From Bacteroidales bacterium (GTDB lineage: Bacteria; Bacteroidota; Bacteroidia; Bacteroidales; UBA10428), in NCBI GenBank assembly GCA_016935435.1, contig JAFGQZ010000050.1, positions 1 through 35,527 of the forward strand: DNA of 35,527 bases, written 5' to 3'. How positions within the stretch are numbered: position 1 is the first letter of the stretch; every line of letters starts with the position of its first letter. Both the position numbers and the translations under genes were made by a program. The notes under the pieces were generated by a model, which was given only the letters and a program-made list of their open reading frames with translations, had not been told where the DNA came from and searched no databases. This document shows positions 1 to 7,926 of this stretch, piece by piece.

Positions 1-42
1 ACGAATCGCCTGAAGTCCTCTTTTCGCTTTTGCAAAAATAAG

Positions 43-753
43 CTAAAAATATATGCTAAAAAATTTGGATTTTAAGACAGTACCTTGTCCCGAAAAAGCC
101 CAGTAAAATTTTTCAGCCTCCCGGGCAAAAGCATTGTATTTTTCAGCCAATGGTTTTTCAACATAGCGCTTGTCGGAATGCTTATCAGTTCCATCGAAAA
201 CATTTTTAATCCCATCGAAATAAAATACATAAAAATCGGTTTCCGACATTTTTGTTTCACCGGCAATATAATCACCAGCATAGGGTTCGAAAGGTATAAC
301 ATTTTTAAACCGGTAATATAGCCGGCCTTTTCCGTTATATATTCTCAGGGTAGTAACAAAACGGAAGGTTTCGGTATAATTTGCTGTAACACCTTGCTGA
401 ACTATGGTTTCTACCGATACATATAAAATATTGCTTTGCCTATGCTGTTTTGCCTTCTGCCTTGTTTGTAATGGCAAAGGGTAAAAGCCCGCATAATAAA
501 AAATACTGTCGGGTTTTGAGAACTCAATGCTATCGACCAGGAATTTTTTCTGAAGAAAACGGGCAATGTCGCCCTGTACATCGGCTACGAAACCCTTTTG
601 GTAAAAATAAAACGGAAAGGACAAACTTGTAACCCCTATATTGGTTTGCCGAAAAAAAACAACATCGGTAACTATTGCCTTATCGTAATTTTGTGCCCCC
701 AACCAAAGTTTGAAAAATATGAGGGCAACAAGAGTGGAATAAAAACGGTTCAT
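43..753 (-). CDS. Secreted protein of unknown function
   Basis: A 236-residue protein starting at an ATG at 753. Residues 1-20 are hydrophobic after an Arg near the start and end in LGAQ, which looks like a type I signal peptide. The rest is rich in Tyr and Phe with alternating beta-type patterns and no cysteine pairs, metal motifs or nucleotide-binding loops that I can see. I do not recognise the family. It lies about 150 bases from the tRNA-Pro gene and is transcribed away from it, so it is not in an operon with anything in this window. An exported or periplasmic location is inferred from the signal peptide only. Confidence 0.7.
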   Translation of the reverse strand: MNRFYSTLVALIFFKLWLGAQNYDKAIVTDVVFFRQTNIGVTSLSFPFYFYQKGFVADVQGDIARFLQKKFLVDSIEFSKPDSIFYYAGFYPLPLQTRQKAKQHRQSNILYVSVETIVQQGVTANYTETFRFVTTLRIYNGKGRLYYRFKNVIPFEPYAGDYIAGETKMSETDFYVFYFDGIKNVFDGTDKHSDKRYVEKPLAEKYNAFAREAEKFYWAFSGQGTVLKSKFFSIYF

Positions 754-861
754 AAGGGTTTACATAAAATTGCACGATTCAGATTTTTTACCAAAATAAA
801 ACAAACTGACTGGGTTTACAATACATAAAACACAAGCTTTTATAAATAGTTATAAGAAAAA

Positions 862-892
862 TTTCGGTATTACAGGAGAATAATTAAATTTG
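862..892 (+). promoter_or_regulatory. Bacteroidota-type promoter of tRNA-Pro
   Basis: TTTC at 862-865 is followed by a 19-base spacer and TAAATTTG at 885-892. This fits the Bacteroidota sigma-ABfr pattern TTTG-N19-TAnnTTTG with one mismatch in the -33 box. Transcription would begin a few bases before the tRNA 5' end at 906. The promoter is not included in the downstream repeat copy. Confidence 0.75.
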
Positions 893-905
893 TGCTCTGT
901 TTTTT

Positions 906-1027
<122 letters not shown>

Positions 1028-1039
<12 letters not shown>

Positions 1040-1276
1040 GTTTACGTTTTAAAAAGCTTAAAGGATGGAAATTATTATATCGGTTCTACCTCCGATGTTA
1101 CTGCCAGATTGAATTATCATAACGCTGCCAGGCAAAGATCTACTAAAAACAGAATCCCTCTAATTCTTATTTATTCCGAATCGTGTTCCGATAAAAAATC
1201 TGCTTTGTTGCGTGAAAAACAAATCAAAGCCTACAAATGCGGAAATGCCTTTATTAAATTAATTAATGGGGTGTAG
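1028..1276 (+). CDS. Small GIY-YIG nuclease-domain protein
   Basis: An 82-residue protein made of little more than one GIY-YIG domain. It shows the two Tyr elements (YVYVL near residue 4 and YYIGS at 16-20), a conserved Arg at about 27 (ARLNYHN) and the REKQIK segment with Glu63. These are the hallmarks of the small single-domain family (UvrC/UPF0213-like) common in Bacteroidota. The ATG at 1028 is chosen because it begins the recognisable domain; a TTG at 1019 is in frame. The last codons and the TAG stop (1274-1276) are made from the first bases of the degenerate tRNA copy, so gene and repeat are physically fused. Being flanked by direct repeats and next to a tRNA suggests spread as a unit, which is inference. 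Its DNA target is unknown. Confidence 0.85.
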
Positions 1277-1342
1277 CCCCGCCACGGGCGGGGCACAACG
1301 TTCGGGACGTGGGGGTCGGAGGTTCGAATCCTCTCACCCCGA
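1267..1342 (+). pseudogene. Degenerate tRNA-Pro copy
   Basis: The acceptor stem, anticodon loop (TTCGGGA, CGG) and T arm match the intact tRNA at 906-980. The acceptor stem even carries a changed base that turns the T-G pair into T-A (1272 with 1336). The D arm is gone: 1276-1294 instead forms a perfect 8-bp stem with a 3-base loop (GCCCCGCC-ACG-GGCGGGGC). The anticodon stem has an A-G mismatch (1297 with 1311). There is no promoter directly upstream. It is unlikely to be a working tRNA. Confidence 0.8.
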
Positions 1343-1402
1343 CCTTTTTTTTTAGGAAGTTGTCGGTAACCTCCCTCTCTTTTGTACCTTATGGCCTATT
1401 AT
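1268..1402 (+). repeat. Direct repeat copy 2
   Basis: Second copy of the repeat at 907-1039, ending with the same ATGGCCTATTAT (1391-1402). After this point the copies diverge. The right end overlaps the stop codon of the minus-strand regulator gene (1399-1401), so the element boundary abuts the polysaccharide locus exactly. Confidence 0.9.
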
Positions 1403-4400
1403 TCTTTATTCTCCACCATTTCCGAAGGGGCTACCTTAAAATACTTTTTAAACGAGCGGCTGAAATAAGCCGGGTCGTTAAAGCCTACTTTGTAGGCTAT
1501 TTCTGAAACCGACAATTCGTTTTTTATTAGCAGTTTTTTTGCCTCGGTTAGCTTAACCATTTTAATAAATTCGGTAGTGCTCAAATTTGTAATTTTCTTT
1601 AGCTTATTGTGCAGGAGGGTACGACTGACGGCAGCTTCGGCAGCAAAACTGTCAACATCGAACTGTGGGTTGTCCATGTTCTTAAAAACAATTTCTGTTA
1701 GATGTCCGATAAATTTTTGGTCTTTGTTGTTTAATCCGGAGAAAGAATCTTCTTTCACACCAAATTTCATCAGGTGTTTTTTCAGGTTTTCGCGCGACAG
1801 GAGTATGTTTCTCACATGTAACCCAAGTTCCTTCACACCGAATGGTTTATTGATATATGCATCGGCGCCGCAGCCAAGCCCTTCGAGTTTCGATTCATCG
1901 CCGGTTTTGGCCGTAAGCAAAATTATGGGTATATGTGATGTCTCAAAATTATCTTTTAGCCGTTTGCACAGTTCTGTGCCATTCATTTTGGGCATCATAA
2001 TGTCGCTAATGATAAGGTCGGGCTGTGCTTGTTCAATTTTCTGGATTGCTTCTTCGCCGTCGCGTGCTGTAGTAACTTTAAAATAACCCGAAAAGTGGTA
2101 GCTTAAAAACGATGCAAGTTCTTTATTATCTTCAACTATTAGCAGTTCGTAAGTAACATCGTCCGATTGCTGAATAGTAACAGCATGGCTTTCAAAATCG
2201 GTTTCTTCGTCGAATATGGTATTGTCGAGCGAAAAGCTTTGGTTTTTCTCGATAAAGTTGTTCTGTATGTCTGAATATTCGGGCATTTTCTCATATAAAG
2301 GCAAGGTAATGATAAATTCCACCCCCTGCTTTTCGTCCGATTCAACTGTTAGTGAACCGTTCAAATATCTTACCATGCTTTTTACAAGTGCCAGCCCTAT
2401 GCCGTTGCCGGGTATATTAGAACTGGTTTCGGTATAAAAGGGCTCAAATATCTGGTTAATTTTTTCTCTGGCAATGCCCGTCCCGTTATCGAATATACGG
2501 ATTACCAGCTCTTTTTCGCCGGGTTCGTTGTTGGAAAAGCTTATACCTGGCTTTTTAGGCTGAATTTTTATCTGACAGCCAATTTTTCCGTTGCTGCCAA
2601 TGTTTTTGCATGAATTGCTGAGAATATTGGTGACAATTTTTTCAATTTTATCGGGATCGAAATAAGCGATAAACGATTCATATTCCGTTTTAAAAACCGA
2701 ATCGATGTTTTTTTGAACAAATAAGGGGTTGAATATTTCAAATGTGCTTTTCAGAAATTGAACGATATCGCCTTTGTTGTATTTGATATGCGCATGATCG
2801 GTTTCAATTTTTCTGAAATCCATAAGCTGGTTAATGAGAAACAGCAGGCGCATGGCATTTTTACGGATAGAATTGCCGAATTTCATAAACTTAGGGGAAA
2901 TATCATCGAAATACAACAAGTGGTCCAATGTTGCAATTATTAAGGTTAGCGGGGTTTTAAACTCGTGACTGATATAGGTAAAGAAATTGAGCCGGTGCTG
3001 GCTGAGTTCTTCATTTTTCCGGTTTTCCAAAATTGCCAGTTGAACATTAAGCTTTTCTTTGTTGCGCATAATGGTATATCGGCGATAGAGGAAAAGAACC
3101 GATAGAAAAACCAATGTATAAAATAAATACCCCCAAACAGAAAGCCATAAAGGCGGAAGTATTTTAATTTTAAGTACCCTGGGATTGTTGGTCCATTCAC
3201 CATCGTCGTTAGCAGCCTTCAAATGAAAGTGGTAAGTGCCGGGAGACAGGTTGGTGTAAGAAGCATTCCGCCGGTCATCGACATAGTTCCAGCCATCGTC
3301 GAACCCCTCGAGGTAATAAGCATATTCGTTACTTTTTGGCGATACAAAGTTCAGGGCAACAAATTCTATGGTAATGGCTTTATACTTATACTTTAGCCTT
3401 ATTTCGTCCTGAAAGTCGATATGGCTTTGCAGTATATTGTGTTCGCCTATTTTTAACGGGCTGTTAAAAACCCTGAAACCTGTAAAATGCAGCATCGGCT
3501 CGGTATTATCGCCGGAAAGTCCTTCGGGGTTAAAATAAGTTAATCCATTTACTGCGCCAAAATACAGGGTGTTTTTTGAATCGCGGAGGCACGACTTGAA
3601 GTTAAACTGGTTGCCCACAAGGCCATCGTGTACCGTATAATTTACAATTTGCCCTGTGGCGGGGCTTAGCTTCGATATGCCCTTATTGGAGCTGAACCAT
3701 ATATTGCCGGAAGCATCTTCGGTAATGGCATAAACTGTATTGTTCGGCAGCCCGTTGGCAGTAGTGAGTGTTATAAATTTATCATCGGCAGGGTTGTGCC
3801 GGATAATCCCGCCTTCGAGGGTCCCAAACCACTGGATGTTTTGTGAGTCGTTATAAAAGTAAGTGATATTGTCGGTATTTAATTCCCCTGAATTTTGGGT
3901 ATAATGGGTTATTTCCAATAGACTGTCGATTTTATATATGCCCCTAACATAGCTGCAAACCCAAACATTCCCTTGCTGATCTTCCCCAATCTGATAAATG
4001 AAGTTGCCCAGAAAATTATCGGCATTAAATATTTTAAATTCGCTGTTCTCGTTTTCGCGCAAGTAGAGTCCACTTATGGCCCCAACCCAAATACGGTTTT
4101 TGGAGTCGATAAATACAGAAAAAACATATTGAACCACATTCGGATCGGGATGAGACAGTTTAATCTGCTCCGTTTTTTGTGTTCTTGGGCTATACTTGCT
4201 CAAGCCGCCAATAAAAGTACCGATCCAGATATCGCCGTTTTTATCTTCGGCCAGTGCATGCACGTTGTTAGATACAAGTGAATTTGCATCGCCGCTTTTG
4301 TGCCTTATATACTTATAGTTATTATTTTGGGGGTCGTAGATAGTTATTCCTCCATCTTCTGTTGCTATCCAGATTTCGCCACCGCTGGTTTCAATCATCT

Positions 4401-5526
4401 GGCTAAGGGCATTTCCGCTAAGCCGGCCATAACCGCCATCGGCATAAATCCGGTAGAATTTGTTGTTATAGGGGCGCGAATAGTTAACCCCCCCGAAATA
4501 GGTGCCAATCCACATTACACCATCGGAACCCCTGAAAATAGAATAAATAGCCTTGTCGTTCAAACCTTTCAACACCGGGTTAAAACTTTGGCCATAGAAT
4601 TCGAACACCTGGCTTTCGACATCATAGGTGTATAAACCCGATTCGGTGCCTATCCACAGAAGGCCGTTAGCATCTTCGGAAATGGTTCGTACAAAATTAT
4701 CTTCAATAGGGTTAACCCCTTCTTTCAGTTTAAGGCTTATAAATTCATCGGTTTCAGGTTTATAGTAACCTATACCGCTGCGAATAGTACCGAGCCATAT
4801 AATCTCCCTTGAGTCTTTATAAATACACTGAATATCTGATGGCTGCCGGTTAAACCCTTTAGAGCCCATCACTTTGCTGTCGTATTGCTTCACAATTTCG
4901 CCATCGTCGCTCATAAGCAGTACCTGGTCGGCAAAAGCTGCCCAAATAACCCCCTTTTTATATTCACAAATGTCTTTATAATACGAAGTATGGATTAACC
5001 TCACCTCAAAATTGGCACTTACAGAATAAAGTCCCTGTACCGATGCTATAAGCACCTCTTTACTGGATAGTTCTATTATTCTGAATATATCGCCCAACGA
5101 CTGCCCCTTGAACTTCACAGGCACAAAACAATCCATTTGTTTGTTATAGTAACAGACACCGTTGGTAGTACCGATAAGTAAAAGCCCGTCGGAGGTAGAA
5201 ATTATCTGCTTGATAAAATTGCACGGGATACTGTTTATATCGGCCGCATCGTGATAATACGAAGTAATCGAATACCCGTCGAATTTGTTTAGTCCTTCGC
5301 GGGTGCCAATCCATATAAATCCTTCCGAATCCTGCGAAATACAATATACTGTATTGTTCGACAACCCATTTATCGAGGTTATGTTTTCAAACTGAAGGTT
5401 TCCGTTGTTGATATTTCTGCCAGCAAACAACAAATTGCCCCAGGTCGAAAAAACCATTAACAAACATGCTATTAATGAAGATATTGAAAAAACTTTCCTG
5501 GCTTTCATGGCATTGTTGTTTTCCAT
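1399..5526 (-). CDS. Hybrid two-component system regulator (HTCS) of the polysaccharide locus
   Basis: A 1375-residue inner-membrane sensor and regulator in one chain. An N-terminal hydrophobic segment (about 12-36) precedes a long periplasmic sensor of repeated propeller blades carrying the W-I-G-T motif (about 45-690). A Y_Y_Y domain follows, then a membrane helix (about 793-814). Next come a histidine kinase with the phosphorylatable His854 in SHEFKTPLT and an ATPase domain with DNGTGI and GNGIGLAL. The receiver has Asp1175 in IISDIMMP, and an AraC-type DNA-binding domain occupies roughly 1270-1375. This order and length are typical of the family, which binds oligosaccharides in the periplasm and switches on the adjacent susC/susD operon. 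It starts 34 bases after the upstream GH43-like gene and is probably transcribed with it. Likely targets are the tandem sites upstream of susC and the beta-helix gene. Confidence 0.95.
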   Translation of the reverse strand: MENNNAMKARKVFSISSLIACLLMVFSTWGNLLFAGRNINNGNLQFENITSINGLSNNTVYCISQDSEGFIWIGTREGLNKFDGYSITSYYHDAADINSIPCNFIKQIISTSDGLLLIGTTNGVCYYNKQMDCFVPVKFKGQSLGDIFRIIELSSKEVLIASVQGLYSVSANFEVRLIHTSYYKDICEYKKGVIWAAFADQVLLMSDDGEIVKQYDSKVMGSKGFNRQPSDIQCIYKDSREIIWLGTIRSGIGYYKPETDEFISLKLKEGVNPIEDNFVRTISEDANGLLWIGTESGLYTYDVESQVFEFYGQSFNPVLKGLNDKAIYSIFRGSDGVMWIGTYFGGVNYSRPYNNKFYRIYADGGYGRLSGNALSQMIETSGGEIWIATEDGGITIYDPQNNNYKYIRHKSGDANSLVSNNVHALAEDKNGDIWIGTFIGGLSKYSPRTQKTEQIKLSHPDPNVVQYVFSVFIDSKNRIWVGAISGLYLRENENSEFKIFNADNFLGNFIYQIGEDQQGNVWVCSYVRGIYKIDSLLEITHYTQNSGELNTDNITYFYNDSQNIQWFGTLEGGIIRHNPADDKFITLTTANGLPNNTVYAITEDASGNIWFSSNKGISKLSPATGQIVNYTVHDGLVGNQFNFKSCLRDSKNTLYFGAVNGLTYFNPEGLSGDNTEPMLHFTGFRVFNSPLKIGEHNILQSHIDFQDEIRLKYKYKAITIEFVALNFVSPKSNEYAYYLEGFDDGWNYVDDRRNASYTNLSPGTYHFHLKAANDDGEWTNNPRVLKIKILPPLWLSVWGYLFYTLVFLSVLFLYRRYTIMRNKEKLNVQLAILENRKNEELSQHRLNFFTYISHEFKTPLTLIIATLDHLLYFDDISPKFMKFGNSIRKNAMRLLFLINQLMDFRKIETDHAHIKYNKGDIVQFLKSTFEIFNPLFVQKNIDSVFKTEYESFIAYFDPDKIEKIVTNILSNSCKNIGSNGKIGCQIKIQPKKPGISFSNNEPGEKELVIRIFDNGTGIAREKINQIFEPFYTETSSNIPGNGIGLALVKSMVRYLNGSLTVESDEKQGVEFIITLPLYEKMPEYSDIQNNFIEKNQSFSLDNTIFDEETDFESHAVTIQQSDDVTYELLIVEDNKELASFLSYHFSGYFKVTTARDGEEAIQKIEQAQPDLIISDIMMPKMNGTELCKRLKDNFETSHIPIILLTAKTGDESKLEGLGCGADAYINKPFGVKELGLHVRNILLSRENLKKHLMKFGVKEDSFSGLNNKDQKFIGHLTEIVFKNMDNPQFDVDSFAAEAAVSRTLLHNKLKKITNLSTTEFIKMVKLTEAKKLLIKNELSVSEIAYKVGFNDPAYFSRSFKKYFKVAPSEMVENKE

Positions 5527-5560
5527 TTTTATCGGAAACTACGCTAGTTTTGTTTCAATG

Positions 5561-6592
5561 TTAGTCTTGCTTTTTAATACCAAAGTGTCCGACAAGCCTT
5601 TGGTACTCATCTTTGGAAATAGTAATCATACAGCCATGCCTTGCTCGTGGCGGGAAGCTGTATTTGTCCCAATCGGCAAAAAAAGTGTAGCCCGAAGCCT
5701 GGTACCAGGGGCCGGCCATGTTGTCGGCAATCGACAATCCGTAAGAAACCCCGGGATATTGTTCATAATACAGGTACCATATTTTGTTGTCGGGAGAAGG
5801 GATGAGCATCGGAGCTTCGCGGAAATTCGGACTAACCGGTGCAGAAGGCTCCGACCAGGGTCCTGTAAGTGCAGGCGATTTGCTGATACGAATAGTTTTT
5901 CCGGTTACCCAATAAAGTGTAGGGTATGTTTCGTCCTTAATTATAGCGTAATAATTATCTTCAATTTTCCTGATAAACACATCGATTGTGCCCATATCCC
6001 AGCTGAACAAGCGTTGCGGGGGGCCGGAAAATGATTTTAAATCTTTCGAAAGCACATACAACGTGCGCTGGCTTGCCCAATAGCGTTCGGGATCATCTGC
6101 AGTGCCTTCCAGGTGGGGTGTGTGCCATGTGAGCATATATTGGCCCGATGGGATGTCGAAGTATATTTTAGGCGCCCCGATACGCTGGAGTGCATGGCTA
6201 TAGCCAGGGGTCGATTTCAGATCGGGGGTAAACTCGCTATATTTGGCCCATCGTATCAAATCGTCGGATACCCAGAAATTTATCACAGGCGATTCGTCGC
6301 TTTGGTTCCCGGCAATATAGTAACGGCCATCGTGGCCTTTGCAAATATCGGGGTGCCCTTTGTACCCGTCAAATACACGTTTGCCATCGTTTAGTGCTTG
6401 CCATTGAAGGCCATCGGTGCTTACAGAATAGTATAACCTGCCATAATCGGAGTGTACCATGTGCGCAAACAAATATGCTTTGTTAATCGCCAATGCCGTA
6501 TCTTTTGACTGCCCCGGGGGATCGGGTTGCTGCGAAAACGATACAGAAAAGGACAAAAATAAAACTGCCTGAAATGCAAAAAAAAGTTTCAT
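5561..6592 (-). CDS. Exported GH43-like five-bladed propeller glycosidase
   Basis: A 343-residue protein. The ATG at 6592 is chosen because the signal peptide begins there (MKLFFAFQ... ending SFSQQ); the reading frame stays open upstream but makes no sense as protein. The body shows repeated propeller blades (YGRLYYSVSTDG, WVSDDLIRW, YYAIIKDE, KIWYLYYE) as in the arabinanase/xylosidase fold of GH43 and related families. GHPDIC at 79-84 places an Asp (82) where a catalytic base could sit, and REAPM later supplies a Glu. I cannot assign the three catalytic residues firmly, so it may be a divergent GH43 or a neighbouring propeller family. Its position between the GH5-like enzyme and the regulator makes it part of the locus. 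Substrate is unknown; periplasmic or surface action is inferred. Confidence 0.75.
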   Translation of the reverse strand: MKLFFAFQAVLFLSFSVSFSQQPDPPGQSKDTALAINKAYLFAHMVHSDYGRLYYSVSTDGLQWQALNDGKRVFDGYKGHPDICKGHDGRYYIAGNQSDESPVINFWVSDDLIRWAKYSEFTPDLKSTPGYSHALQRIGAPKIYFDIPSGQYMLTWHTPHLEGTADDPERYWASQRTLYVLSKDLKSFSGPPQRLFSWDMGTIDVFIRKIEDNYYAIIKDETYPTLYWVTGKTIRISKSPALTGPWSEPSAPVSPNFREAPMLIPSPDNKIWYLYYEQYPGVSYGLSIADNMAGPWYQASGYTFFADWDKYSFPPRARHGCMITISKDEYQRLVGHFGIKKQD

Positions 6593-6631
6593 AATCGTTT
6601 GTTTTAAATTCGAAACTAAAAACCAGTTGAT

Positions 6632-6667
6632 AACCGGAAGGGAAGCAGCGTTACAACCCTTCCGGTT
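6632..6667 (-). terminator. Hairpin after the GH5-like gene
   Basis: A perfect 11-bp stem, AACCGGAAGGG (6632-6642) with CCCTTCCGGTT (6657-6667), has a 14-base loop. Read on the minus strand it lies about 60 bases after the GH5-like gene and is followed by ATCAACTGGTTTTT, a poor T tail. It may terminate partially or mark a processing/stability point inside the operon. Confidence 0.5.
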
Positions 6668-6729
6668 TGCCAGCATAGGAACACTATACCTGCAATAACA
6701 ACTAACCAAACTTAACTAAACTGTTAGTA

Positions 6730-7830
6730 CTATTTGCCTGTTAACCGCTTTATCAGATCAACTTCATCTTTACTATATGGTTCACCATTTTTTCTAAAAA
6801 CATCGTGGAACCAGGTTTCCGGCTCAGAACCATCGGGCACAGGGGTTTCCCATGCATAAATAGTGTTCGATCTGCCGGAAACCAGCCCCCAATTGATTGC
6901 CCCAATGTTGTTTTCTTTCAGTAGTGGCAGAATATTATCGAACCTGCTGCCATTGGTTCGGGCCATATATTCGGTACAAATTAACGGCCTGTTGAGCAGT
7001 TTTAAAGTGTCGATGGCCTTACCGTGCTCAATTTCATTGCTGTAATTATGGTAAGTAAGAATATCGGAGTTCTCAAGCTGAAACTTGTTCAGATCCACTA
7101 ATTTGATATTCCATACCCCGGCAGTAACCGGTTGCACAAGATCGATACTACGTGCCCAGTTAAATACATTCTGCAACAAAGGCATTGAACGGTTAACATA
7201 GCCCGAGTTTCCGGGTTCGTTGTATAAGTCCCAAACAATTATTCGCTTGTCTTTCGAAAATGTAGTTAATATATCTTTTACGTATTCCTCAAGAAGTTGC
7301 ATCACTTCTGGTTTAACTTCACCATTTTCATCGAACAGCAAAGCTCCGGGATCTTGTACCCAACCCGAATTATGAATGCCTGTTTTTGGCTCGGGCTGTT
7401 TGCCGGCCTGGTAGCTGTTGTTCCAGCAATCGTCGAAAAAAACAAACATAGTTTTAATCCCGTGCTTGTCGGAAATATCAAGGTACTGACGCATTCTTGC
7501 CTTAAAACCTTCAGGGTCAATTTCCCAGGCCAGGTGGTGCAGGTAAACCCTCATGCAGTTAAACCCAATTGAAGCTGCCCATCCGAGTTCCCTGTCTATA
7601 GTTTCGGGGTCGAACGTTTCGGCCTGCCAGGTTTCTAACTGGTTTATTGCCGTACTTGGGTTAAAATTTGCCCCTATCAGCCAGGGGTTTGCTTTTTGCC
7701 ATTGATTTGCTTTTTCGATGTCCCAGGGAGTGTTTTCCGAGGTGCTTCCGGTTTTGCCTTTACCGGTACATTGAATAAATAACGCCGCTATAGCAAGTAT
7801 TGCCAATATTTTCACATGCATTCTTTTCAT
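6730..7830 (-). CDS. GH5-like (clan GH-A) glycoside hydrolase lipoprotein
   Basis: A 366-residue enzyme with a lipoprotein signal: a hydrophobic run then FIQC with Cys21, though Gln before the Cys is unusual for a lipobox. The body is a TIM-barrel of clan GH-A. NPWLIGANFNPS begins the barrel, YNEP carries the probable acid/base Glu205, and ICTEYMAR near strand 7 carries the probable nucleophile Glu287. A retaining endo- or exo-glycosidase on a beta-linked plant polysaccharide is expected. The subfamily cannot be assigned by eye, and similar proteins are often labelled beta-xylanase or cellulase without proof. It lies between two GH43-type genes with a 96-base gap upstream. It is probably anchored to a membrane and works on oligosaccharides taken in by SusC/SusD. 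Confidence 0.85.
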   Translation of the reverse strand: MKRMHVKILAILAIAALFIQCTGKGKTGSTSENTPWDIEKANQWQKANPWLIGANFNPSTAINQLETWQAETFDPETIDRELGWAASIGFNCMRVYLHHLAWEIDPEGFKARMRQYLDISDKHGIKTMFVFFDDCWNNSYQAGKQPEPKTGIHNSGWVQDPGALLFDENGEVKPEVMQLLEEYVKDILTTFSKDKRIIVWDLYNEPGNSGYVNRSMPLLQNVFNWARSIDLVQPVTAGVWNIKLVDLNKFQLENSDILTYHNYSNEIEHGKAIDTLKLLNRPLICTEYMARTNGSRFDNILPLLKENNIGAINWGLVSGRSNTIYAWETPVPDGSEPETWFHDVFRKNGEPYSKDEVDLIKRLTGK

Positions 7831-7861
7831 TGTTTTATTTGTTTTTGTTGTTTATTGATAA

Positions 7862-7890
7862 AATATCTGTCACCTTATAAATAATATCTG
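7862..7890 (-). repeat. Short direct repeat upstream of the GH5-like gene
   Basis: The sequence AATATCTG appears at 7862-7869 and again at 7883-7890, 21 bases apart, 32-60 bases before the GH5-like start codon. Exact two-helical-turn spacing is what a dimeric regulator would need. The sequence differs from the sites upstream of susC, and a repeat this short may be chance. Confidence 0.3.
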
Positions 7891-7926
7891 TTTTACAGCA
7901 AGCTCCTTAATGCTCATTTCCCATTT

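Noticed and set aside
1309..1506. Open frame reading through the degenerate tRNA into the 3' end of the regulator gene
   Set aside because: Its first residues (GSNPLTPT) are simply the translated T arm of a tRNA and the rest is antisense to the HTCS gene; no coding features.
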